The position numbers were made by a program, and so were the translations under genes. A stretch of DNA of 64,000 nucleotides from the NCBI GenBank assembly GCA_002255935.1, contig NKIO01000005.1:28069-92068 (forward strand), read 5' to 3'. The stretch is from Comamonadaceae bacterium PBBC2 (GTDB lineage: Bacteria > Pseudomonadota > Gammaproteobacteria > Burkholderiales > Burkholderiaceae_C). This document shows positions 37,405-44,454 of the stretch, piece by piece. The notes beneath the pieces were generated by a model. The model was given only the letters and a program-made list of their open reading frames with translations. It was not told the origin of the DNA and searched no databases. The stretch's first letter is position 1. Each line of letters opens with the position of its first letter.

Positions 37405-38007
37405 ATGTCCAAACCGACACAGACTGGCCATCGCGCCTTGCGCCCCCTGCCCAATTTCATCTTTGCCAGCCGCTGGTTGCAGCTGCCTTTGTACCTGGGT
37501 CTCATTGCCGCCCAAGCGGTCTACGTCTTCCATTTCTGGGTCGAGTTGGTCCACTTGCTGGAAGCCGCATTTGGCAACCAACACGCCCTGCAGGCCTTGA
37601 TCAGCAGCATTGGCTACAAAGCCGACACCTCCATCACCACCTTGAATGAAACCGTCATCATGCTGGTCGTGTTGGGCCTGATCGACGTGGTCATGATCTC
37701 CAACCTGCTGATCATGGTGATCGTGGGCGGTTATGAAACCTTTGTCTCGCGCCTGGACCTTGATGGCCACCCCGACCAACCCGAATGGCTCAGCCACGTG
37801 AATGCCTCGGTGCTCAAAGTCAAGCTGGGCACGGCCATCATCGGCATCAGCTCCATCCATCTGCTCAAGACCTTCATCAACGCGGCCAACTACGACGAAA
37901 AAGTGCTGATGTGGCAAACCATCATCCACATCGCCTTCCTCCTCAGTGCCATCGCCATCGCTTGGGCAGACCGCTTGATGTCGCACCACGACAAAGCCGC
38001 GCATTGA
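37405..38007 (+). CDS. UPF0114-family membrane protein (YqhA-like)
   Basis: A 200-residue protein with four hydrophobic segments. Family wording is clear: FASRWLQLPLYLGLIAAQ, MLVVLGLIDVVMISNLLIMV, GGYETFVSRLDL and LGTAIIGISSIHLLKTFINA. Function is not established. The start is uncertain: the ATG at 37405 gives the family N-terminus but has a weak ribosome binding site, and an in-frame ATG at 37345 is possible. It precedes fumarase by 48 bases, possibly on the same transcript. Confidence 0.85.
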   Translation: MSKPTQTGHRALRPLPNFIFASRWLQLPLYLGLIAAQAVYVFHFWVELVHLLEAAFGNQHALQALISSIGYKADTSITTLNETVIMLVVLGLIDVVMISNLLIMVIVGGYETFVSRLDLDGHPDQPEWLSHVNASVLKVKLGTAIIGISSIHLLKTFINAANYDEKVLMWQTIIHIAFLLSAIAIAWADRLMSHHDKAAH

Positions 38008-38055
38008 ACGCTTGATTTCCTGATTTATATTGACTCTCCACTGGATGACCACACC

Positions 38056-39609
38056 ATGACCACCCTGATCAAACAAGACGACCTGATCGAATCCGTCGCC
38101 GCTGCGCTGCAGTACATCAGCTACTACCACCCCGCTGACTTCATCTCGCACCTGGCCAGCGCCTACGAACGCGAGCAAAGCCCCGCAGCCAAAGACGCCA
38201 TCGCGCAGATCCTGACCAACAGCAAGATGAGCGCCTATGGCCACCGCCCGATCTGCCAAGACACCGGCATCGTGAACGTGTTCCTCGAAGTGGGCATGGA
38301 CGTGAAGTTCGACGGCTTCACCGGCAGTCTGGAAGATGCCGTCAACGAAGGCGTGCGCCGTGGCTACAACCACCCCGACAACATGTTGCGCGCGTCGGTC
38401 GTGTCTGACCCGCACTTCAACCGCAAAAACACCAAGGACAACACCCCCGCCGTGATCTTCACCAAGATCGTGCCCGGCCACCATGTGCACGTGACCGTCG
38501 CGGCCAAGGGCGGCGGGAGCGAGAACAAGTCCAAGATGATCATGCTCAACCCCGGTGACAGCATCGTCGACTGGGTGCTCAAAACCGTGCCCACCATGGG
38601 CGCAGGCTGGTGCCCGCCCGGCATGCTGGGCATTGGCATTGGCGGCACCGCCGAAAAAGCCGTGCTCATGGCCAAGGAAAGCCTGATGGACGACCTGGAC
38701 ATGTACCAGTTGCTCGAAAAATCCAGCAAAGGCGAGAAGCTCGACCAGGTTGAAGAAATGCGCCTGGAGCTGTACCACAAGGTCAACGCCCTGGGCATTG
38801 GCGCACAAGGCTTGGGCGGCCTCACCACGGTGCTGGACATCAAGATCAAGATGTACCCCACCCACGCAGCCTCCAAGCCCGTGGCCATGATCCCCAACTG
38901 CGCCGCCACGCGCCACGCCCACTTTGTGCTCGACGGCTCTGGCCCCTCCTACCTCGAAGCGCCTTCGCTCGACCTGTGGCCCAACGTCGGCTGGACAGCC
39001 GACACCGAAAAGAGCCAGCGCGTGGACCTGAACACCTTGACGCCCGAGCAAGTTGCTGCTTGGAAACCCGGCCAGACTTTGCTGCTCAACGGCAAGATGC
39101 TCACAGGCCGCGATGCGGCGCACAAACGCATCCAAGACATGCTGGCCAAAGGCGAGCCCCTGCCCGTGGACTTCAAGAACCGCGTGATCTATTACGTGGG
39201 CCCCGTGGACCCCGTGGGCGACGAGGCCGTGGGCCCCGCAGGCCCCACCACCGCCACCCGCATGGACGGTTTCACCGAAATGATGCTGGCCAACACCGGC
39301 CTGATCGCCATGATTGGCAAGGCCGAGCGCGGCCCGGTCGCCATCGAAGCCATCAAGAAGCACAAGTCGGCATACCTCATGGCTGTGGGCGGCGCGGCTT
39401 ACCTCGTGTCCAAAGCCATCAAGCACGCCAAAGTGGTGGGCTTTGCCGACATGGGCATGGAAGCCATCTACGAATTCGACGTGGTCGACATGCCCGTGAC
39501 CGTGGCGGTCGATGCGGGCGGCACCAGCGCCCACATCACCGGCCCAGCCGAATGGCAAAAGCGCATCGCCACGGGCGAGTTCAAAGGCATTGGCGTGACC
39601 GCTGCCTGA
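38056..39609 (+). CDS. fumA: Fumarate hydratase, class I (4Fe-4S)
   Basis: A 517-residue iron-sulfur enzyme interconverting fumarate and malate in the TCA cycle. The three cluster-ligand cysteines are C67 (PICQDTG), C186 (GWCPPG) and C282 (PNCAATRH). The C-terminal beta domain (NRVIYYVGPVDPVGDEAVGP, GPTTATRMDGFTEMML) is fused as in the single-chain class. No class II fumarase is in the window. Confidence 0.96.
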   Translation: MTTLIKQDDLIESVAAALQYISYYHPADFISHLASAYEREQSPAAKDAIAQILTNSKMSAYGHRPICQDTGIVNVFLEVGMDVKFDGFTGSLEDAVNEGVRRGYNHPDNMLRASVVSDPHFNRKNTKDNTPAVIFTKIVPGHHVHVTVAAKGGGSENKSKMIMLNPGDSIVDWVLKTVPTMGAGWCPPGMLGIGIGGTAEKAVLMAKESLMDDLDMYQLLEKSSKGEKLDQVEEMRLELYHKVNALGIGAQGLGGLTTVLDIKIKMYPTHAASKPVAMIPNCAATRHAHFVLDGSGPSYLEAPSLDLWPNVGWTADTEKSQRVDLNTLTPEQVAAWKPGQTLLLNGKMLTGRDAAHKRIQDMLAKGEPLPVDFKNRVIYYVGPVDPVGDEAVGPAGPTTATRMDGFTEMMLANTGLIAMIGKAERGPVAIEAIKKHKSAYLMAVGGAAYLVSKAIKHAKVVGFADMGMEAIYEFDVVDMPVTVAVDAGGTSAHITGPAEWQKRIATGEFKGIGVTAA

Positions 39610-39654
39610 ATGTGATGCGGCGGTGACCCGCAAGTCACCGCCCTCACCCAATTC

Positions 39655-40506
39655 ATGACCGAATCCCCCATCGGCGTTTTTGACAGCGGCATCGGCGGCC
39701 TGAGCGTGCTGCAGGCCTTGCAAGCCGAGTTGCCGCACGAGCACTTTGTGTATTGGGCCGACAGCGGTCATGCGCCCTATGGCGAAAAAAGCGATGTCTT
39801 TGTGCGCCAGCGCAGCTTGGCCATCGCCCGTCATTTGGTCGAGCAGCACCGCATCAAAGCCTTGGTGGTGGCCTGCAACACGGCCACGGCGGCGGCCATT
39901 CACGAGCTGCGTGTGCAATACCCGCAATTGCCTTTGATTGGGGTCGAACCGGCCTTAAAGCCGGCCATCGCTTTGAGCCGAACCCGGCGCATCGGTGTCA
40001 TTGGCACGCGGGGCACTTTGGGCAGCGACAAGTTCCACCGCCTGCTCAGCAGCCTGCAGGGGCAAGCCGAATTCATCGTGCAGCCCTGCAATGGCCTGGC
40101 GCTGGCCATTGAAGAAAGCACGCACACGGTTGCCAGCGCACAGTCCTCCGAAAAAATCTCCGCCCTGCTGCGCGATTACACAGGGCAAATGGGCACGTTT
40201 GGTTCAGCTGCGGGGCAAATGGACACGCTGGTGTTGGGATGCACGCATTACGTGTTTGCGCAAAACGAATTGCAAAGCCTGCTGGGCCCGGGGATGCAAC
40301 TGGTGTCCACCGGAGAGCCTGTGGCACGCCAAACGCGGCGCTTGTTGGAAGCTGCTGGGCAATTGCGCCAAGGGCCATCGCCTTTGGCGGCATCAGCACG
40401 CCTGACGCTCATGAGCAATGGCAAACTGAGCGGCTTGCAAGCGGCAGCATCGCGCTGGTTGCAGCTGCCGCATTCAGCCTGTCACAAGGCCGATCCGAGG
40501 GTCTGA
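39655..40506 (+). CDS. murI: Glutamate racemase
   Basis: A 283-residue cofactor-independent racemase that makes D-glutamate for peptidoglycan. The two catalytic cysteines are C74 (VVACNTATA) and C196 (LGCTHYV). The N-terminal DSGIGGLSVLQ and FVYWADSGHAPYGEKS complete the signature. It starts 45 bases after the fumarase stop and may be cotranscribed. The 3' end abuts the MFS gene on the other strand without a gap. Confidence 0.96.
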   Translation: MTESPIGVFDSGIGGLSVLQALQAELPHEHFVYWADSGHAPYGEKSDVFVRQRSLAIARHLVEQHRIKALVVACNTATAAAIHELRVQYPQLPLIGVEPALKPAIALSRTRRIGVIGTRGTLGSDKFHRLLSSLQGQAEFIVQPCNGLALAIEESTHTVASAQSSEKISALLRDYTGQMGTFGSAAGQMDTLVLGCTHYVFAQNELQSLLGPGMQLVSTGEPVARQTRRLLEAAGQLRQGPSPLAASARLTLMSNGKLSGLQAAASRWLQLPHSACHKADPRV

Positions 40507-41814
40507 TCAGGCCTCCGCCTGCCCCAGCGCCATTCGGCGGCCACGCTCCACGTTCACGGGCATCAGCAAGATCAAGCCCAGCACGAACAGCAGCGAGGTT
40601 GAACCAATGGCCAAACGCTGGTTGCCACCGCTCAGCCAGGTGATGAGGCCATAACTCAAGGGCCCCAAAATGCTGGCCAGTCGGATGGCAAAAGTCCACA
40701 GACCAAAAAACTCACCCAATCGTGCAGGAGGCACCATCAAGCCCGCCATGGCCCGGCCCGATGACTGGCTCGATCCCATGCACACGCCGGCGATGGCCGC
40801 AGCCCACCAAAACACTTCTTTGGTGCTCGACAAGGCAGCGATCGCGCAGGTCAAAATCCAGCCCAGCAGCGTCAATGCCAGGGCCAGTTTGTGGCCGATG
40901 CGGTCTTGCGCATAGCCAAACACAAAGGCCCCCACAAAAGCGGCGATGTTGAGCACAAAGATCAGCACCATGGTCTCTTGCGGCTGAAAGCCAATCACCT
41001 GCTCAGCGTAAATGGCCGCCAGCGAAATCGCCACCGCCACGCCACCTTGGTAGGCCACGGCGCAGGCCATCAAACGGGTGAAATCCTTGTAGGGGCGTGC
41101 ATCTTGCAGCGTCTGCTTGAGCTGCTTCAGGCTTTGGAACAGACCCACCACGGGCGCATCGGGCTGCGGCGGCGAGTGTTCTTTCATCAAAGCAAAGGTC
41201 ACGCTGGCGGCCAAGCCATAAACGGCCGCCGTTATGAGCATGGTGATGGGCACAAACTGGCTGCCGCTTTCGCCCCGCGCTTGGGCGGCCAGCACATAGG
41301 CCAAGCACACGCCCAAGGTCAACATGCCGCCGATGTAGCCCAGTGCCCAGCCCCAACCGCTGACGCGACCCATGGCTTCGGGTTTGGCCAACTCGGGCAA
41401 GAAGGAGGCCGTCAAGGACTCACCGAAAGAGAAAAAAGTGTTGGACAAAATGAGCATCCCCAAGGCCAAGGCCACTTGTCCCGGCCCCACCAATGCCAAG
41501 GCGGCGGTGCTGACCACACACGCTGCCGTGACAGCCATCAGCAAACGTTTTTTACCGGCCGTGCGGTCGGCCCAGGCGCCGAGCCCAGGCATGGTGAGCA
41601 TCACGATCGCGTAGGAAATGCTCAAACCCACCGTCCACGCCAGCGTGGCCCATGACGCGCCCTGCGCCACACCGCCCACAAAATAGGCGGCGAACACGGC
41701 CGTGATGACCACGGTGGTGTAGCCGGAGTTGGCGAAGTCGTACATCGCCCAACCAAAAACCTCTCGAAGTCGAACACCGGGGTTCAGCGCATCACTTGAG
41801 AACAGGGCTTTCAT
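40507..41814 (-). CDS. MFS transporter, UMF1/Atg22-like
   Basis: A 435-residue protein with 12 predicted hydrophobic segments. The opening VFGWAMYDFANSGYTTVVIT and later GRVSGWGWALGYIGGML are diagnostic of the UMF1 (MFS_22, Atg22-like) branch. The eukaryotic relatives export amino acids from vacuoles; the bacterial substrate is unknown. The C-terminal VPPARLGEFFGLWTFAIRLAS is conserved in the group. The MFS stop codon begins one base after the murI stop. Confidence 0.88.
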   Translation of the reverse strand: MKALFSSDALNPGVRLREVFGWAMYDFANSGYTTVVITAVFAAYFVGGVAQGASWATLAWTVGLSISYAIVMLTMPGLGAWADRTAGKKRLLMAVTAACVVSTAALALVGPGQVALALGMLILSNTFFSFGESLTASFLPELAKPEAMGRVSGWGWALGYIGGMLTLGVCLAYVLAAQARGESGSQFVPITMLITAAVYGLAASVTFALMKEHSPPQPDAPVVGLFQSLKQLKQTLQDARPYKDFTRLMACAVAYQGGVAVAISLAAIYAEQVIGFQPQETMVLIFVLNIAAFVGAFVFGYAQDRIGHKLALALTLLGWILTCAIAALSSTKEVFWWAAAIAGVCMGSSQSSGRAMAGLMVPPARLGEFFGLWTFAIRLASILGPLSYGLITWLSGGNQRLAIGSTSLLFVLGLILLMPVNVERGRRMALGQAEA

Positions 41815-41837
41815 GGCGGGGCCTTTCCGTGCAAGTG

Positions 41838-42461
41838 TCAGTGCAAGTGCCGGGGTCGGCGGTTGCCGCCACCATGGCCGCTGCCGCCCGAGCCTTTGGG
41901 CGGTTTGCCGATGTCGAGCGAGCTGACCAAATTGTCAAAGCGCTGGCTGAACAATTTGTCGATTTCTGAGACGACGCCGCCGAGCTCGGCGCCATCAAAG
42001 TGCCGCTCCATCATGTTGATCACATCGTGCACCAGCAGGTCGCGCTGGGCTTGCATGATGGCGCCGGGGTCCGGACCGACAAACAGCATCACGAAATCGT
42101 CACGCGACTCGCCGCCGTTGGCTTCGTCCTCGTCATCGAAATCGGTGTCATAGAAAGTGACCTCAATCTGGGTGCCTGCGGCAGACAGTTCATTGAGGTT
42201 CATGCACAGGTCGTCCAGGACCATGCGGAAATCTTCATCGCCGCGCACCGTCCAGCACATGTGCAGAACGTGGGAGTTCACATCAAAACGGATGCCAGGC
42301 TCTTCCTCATAGAGGCTCAGCGAGCCTTCGCTCAAGGTGCGTGCGCCTGCATAGTGCCAAAGCGGCTTGAGCGCTTCTTGCACGGCTTTGAGGTCGGTGC
42401 CGGATTTGATCGGCACATCACCATGCACGTGGATCTCAAACGGTGCGTTGTCGTGGTTCAT
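41838..42461 (-). CDS. Conserved hypothetical protein with Gly/His-rich tail
   Basis: A 207-residue soluble protein that I do not recognise. An alpha/beta region (EIHVHGDVPIKSGTDLKAVQ ... RFDVNSHVLHMCWTVRGDED) is followed by acidic DTDFDDEDEANGG, and the C-terminus is GSGGSGHGGGNRRPRHLH. The tail could bind metal or be disordered. No signal peptide or membrane segment is seen. It lies between an MFS gene and tRNA-Leu on the same strand, with no functional hint. Confidence 0.72.
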   Translation of the reverse strand: MNHDNAPFEIHVHGDVPIKSGTDLKAVQEALKPLWHYAGARTLSEGSLSLYEEEPGIRFDVNSHVLHMCWTVRGDEDFRMVLDDLCMNLNELSAAGTQIEVTFYDTDFDDEDEANGGESRDDFVMLFVGPDPGAIMQAQRDLLVHDVINMMERHFDGAELGGVVSEIDKLFSQRFDNLVSSLDIGKPPKGSGGSGHGGGNRRPRHLH

Positions 42462-42480
42462 GATGATGCTTTGCTAACGG

Positions 42481-42573
42481 TGGTGCCCCGGACCGGAATC
42501 GAACCGGTACGCCCGCTATGAACGAAGCAACGGATTTTAAGTCCGGTGTGTCTACCAGTTTCACCACCGGGGC
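42481..42573 (-). tRNA. tRNA-Leu (anticodon UAA)
   Basis: On the minus strand it starts GCCCCGGTGG, with anticodon loop CTTAAAA, a long class II variable arm, T-loop GGTTCGATTCC and a closing CCGGGGC-ACCA. The CCA end is encoded. Confidence 0.95.
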
Positions 42574-42613
42574 TGGGGCTCTATTGTGCCTTGATAAAGT
42601 GACTTTTCCGGGT

Positions 42614-43006
42614 TCAGCCCATCTGTAAATTGAGCATCGCCAAGACGTAAAAAGACACGACAGCGATGTAGCCCACCAGCCAGAACAAAGAACGGAATTT
42701 GGCTTTGTCTTTCAGGTAACAAGCCACGTAAGCCACACGCGCAGCGATGAAGAGCAAACACAGCAAATCCACCACCATGGGCTCAACGCCCGTCAACAAA
42801 GCCAGCACCACACCCACGGCAAAAAACGGGAAGGCCTCCAAGCAGTTGGCTTGCGCCGCATTCGCGCGTGCACGGTAGCCTGTTTGCTGGGTCATCCATT
42901 CGCGGGGGTTGTGGTTGTCATAGCCTTTGGCGCCGGCTTTGGCGATCCCAGCACAAATCACAGGCATCAAGCCCGCCACCAAAATTGCCGCATAAGAAGT
43001 GATCAT
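42614..43006 (-). CDS. MAPEG-family membrane protein
   Basis: A 130-residue protein with four hydrophobic segments. The MAPEG pattern is visible in RARANAAQANCLEAFPFFAVG and in FIAARVAYVACYL. Eukaryotic MAPEG members act in eicosanoid and glutathione metabolism; bacterial members are mostly unassigned. The start at 43006 has AGGAG upstream. Confidence 0.88.
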   Translation of the reverse strand: MITSYAAILVAGLMPVICAGIAKAGAKGYDNHNPREWMTQQTGYRARANAAQANCLEAFPFFAVGVVLALLTGVEPMVVDLLCLLFIAARVAYVACYLKDKAKFRSLFWLVGYIAVVSFYVLAMLNLQMG

Positions 43007-43061
43007 CTTTGTCTCCTTGTGAACATCCATGGCCAACAGGGCCTCAAAGCACCAACAAAAA

Positions 43062-43082
43062 AGCCACTGAAACTCAGTGGCT
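43062..43082 (-). terminator. Terminator after the 56-residue basic protein gene
   Basis: The stem AGCCACTGA-AAC-TCAGTGGCT reads, on the minus strand, into a run of six T residues. Confidence 0.88.
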
Positions 43083-43120
43083 TGGCATTCAGATCGACAA
43101 CGAAGTCGAGCCCGAAAGAA

Positions 43121-43291
43121 TCAACCGCCTTTTTTGGAGCGCTTGCCAGGGTTTTTCTTGCTGCGGGTGGCAACGCCACGCTCCAAGCTCACGCGCTGGC
43201 CGCGGCCATGGGTGCGCAATGTCACGCCGGGCAATGCTGGCAGTGGAGGTGTGAATTTACGATCTGCTTCAGTAACGATTTTGTTGCCCAT
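43121..43291 (-). CDS. Small basic hypothetical protein
   Basis: A 56-residue, very basic protein: MGNKIVTEADRKFTPPLPAL then GVTLRTHGRGQRVSLERGVA and a Lys/Arg-rich end (RSKKNPGKRSKKGG). No family recognised. The ATG at 43291 has GGAG six bases upstream, and a clean terminator follows 39 bases after the stop, which together support a real gene. The basic tail suggests nucleic acid or ribosome contact, which is inference. Confidence 0.68.
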   Translation of the reverse strand: MGNKIVTEADRKFTPPLPALPGVTLRTHGRGQRVSLERGVATRSKKNPGKRSKKGG

Positions 43292-43478
43292 CTCTGGCTC
43301 CAGGAAAATAATGCAAAGCGTTATTAAGCCACAAGAATGTGCTGTTTTTCGGGGCTGACAAGCAATCAGCACAATCACCCTCCCCCAATATCCCCGGGTG
43401 TCACCCGCTGGCTGGACAAACCGACCCTGTATGCGCCACGATGAGCCCCATCCACCCACCCAGCAGAGGGCACCCCAT

Positions 43479-43757
43479 ATGAGCACCCCCACATTTGAGA
43501 GCTTCACAGACCAATCCTTGGACGAAGGATTTGACGAAATCATCGTCCGTGAGTGGGCGCCCCAACTGGAACTGGCCACCCACACCCACCCCTTTGACGT
43601 CAGCGCCTACGTGGCCCGAGGCGAGTATTGGTTGACGGTGGGCGATCAGGTCAAACACCTCAAAGCCGGAGCCTTCTTCAGGCTGGCACGCGATGTGCCC
43701 CATGCTGAGCTCTACGGCGCGGAAGGTGCCACGGTGTGGGTCGCCCGGGCCAATTGA
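43479..43757 (+). CDS. Small cupin-domain protein
   Basis: A 92-residue single-domain cupin: LATHTHPFDVSAYVARGEYW supplies the HxH part of the metal site, and GAFFRLARDVPHAELYG supplies the distal His. Function is unknown; such proteins can be metal-dependent enzymes or small-molecule binders. The start at 43479 follows a GAGGG. A strong terminator follows. Confidence 0.82.
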   Translation: MSTPTFESFTDQSLDEGFDEIIVREWAPQLELATHTHPFDVSAYVARGEYWLTVGDQVKHLKAGAFFRLARDVPHAELYGAEGATVWVARAN

Positions 43758-43771
43758 TTCAGCCCAACAAA

Positions 43772-43808
43772 AAAGCCGCTACAGCTTACGCTGTAGCGGC
43801 TTTGTTTT
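43772..43808 (+). terminator. Strong terminator after the cupin gene
   Basis: The perfect 14-bp stem AAAGCCGCTACAGC-TTAC-GCTGTAGCGGCTTT is followed by GTTTTT. Confidence 0.93.
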
Positions 43809-43882
43809 TGGAGGCGCGACCCAGAGTCGAACTGGGCTAGACGGATTTGCAATCCGTTGCATAACCGATTTGCTATCGCGCC
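43809..43882 (-). tRNA. tRNA-Cys (GCA), copy 1
   Basis: Minus strand, 74 bases with encoded CCA. Acceptor GGCGCGA pairs TCGCGCC, and the anticodon loop is TTGCAAA. It is the last of four tRNAs in transcription order. Confidence 0.96.
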
Positions 43883-43902
43883 AAATCTCGAGAAATTTTA
43901 CA

Positions 43903-43931
43903 AAAAAGGGAAGCTTTGGGCTTCCCTTTTT
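43903..43931. terminator. Hairpin between tRNA-Cys copy 1 and tRNA-Gly copy 1
   Basis: AAAAAGGGAAGC-TTTGG-GCTTCCCTTTTT is a bidirectional hairpin. A near-copy lies at 44222-44249 in the duplicated unit. Confidence 0.75.
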
Positions 43932-43962
43932 GCTGAAAGACGTTGGTACTTCTTTCAATATT

Positions 43963-44038
43963 TGGAGCGGGAAACGAGGCTCGAACTCGCGACCTCAACC
44001 TTGGCAAGGTTGCGCTCTACCAACTGAGCTATTCCCGC
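43963..44038 (-). tRNA. tRNA-Gly (GCC), copy 1
   Basis: Minus strand, 76 bases with encoded CCA. It begins GCGGGAATAGCTCAGTTGG, with anticodon loop TTGCCAA and T-loop GAGTTCGAGCC. It is identical to the copy at 44282-44357. Confidence 0.97.
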
Positions 44039-44110
44039 ATTTGCAAGACTCAAATTATACATCGCTTGTCTTGTCTTTTTGAGACTTGAAAGCCTTAATT
44101 TGAATTTTTC

Positions 44111-44184
44111 TGGAGGCGCGGGCCGGAGTCGAACCGACCTACACGGATTTGCAATCCGGTGCATAACCGCTTTGCTACCGCGCC
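44111..44184 (-). tRNA. tRNA-Cys (GCA), copy 2
   Basis: Minus strand, 74 bases with encoded CCA and anticodon loop TTGCAAA. It differs from copy 1 by a compensatory acceptor change (GGCGCGG with CCGCGCC) and by T-stem changes. The top of the anticodon stem has a C-U mismatch where copy 1 has A-U. Confidence 0.95.
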
Positions 44185-44221
44185 AGATTTCAAGAGAACA
44201 AACGCCTGAAAAAAACCGACA

Positions 44222-44249
44222 AAAAAGGGAAGCAATTGCTTCCCTTTTT
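44222..44249. terminator. Hairpin between tRNA-Cys copy 2 and tRNA-Gly copy 2
   Basis: AAAAAGGGAAGC-AATT-GCTTCCCTTTTT is equivalent to the hairpin at 43903-43931. Confidence 0.75.
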
Positions 44250-44281
44250 GGCTGAAAGATGTTGGCACTTCTTTCAATGTT

Positions 44282-44357
44282 TGGAGCGGGAAACGAGGCT
44301 CGAACTCGCGACCTCAACCTTGGCAAGGTTGCGCTCTACCAACTGAGCTATTCCCGC
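44282..44357 (-). tRNA. tRNA-Gly (GCC), copy 2
   Basis: Minus strand, 76 bases with encoded CCA. It is identical in sequence to the copy at 43963-44038 and is the first tRNA in transcription order, directly downstream of lon. Confidence 0.97.
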
Positions 44358-44454
44358 GCATCAGTGAATTCAGCATTGTATGCTTTGTTCGCTGCAATGC
44401 AAGAATTATAGCGCCATTTCCCACCTCTTTTGGACAGAGGCAGGAAATTTTGCA

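Noticed and set aside
37357..39927. Very long open frame antisense to the UPF0114, fumarase and murI genes
   Set aside because: It is a shadow of three clear genes and has no recognisable domain.
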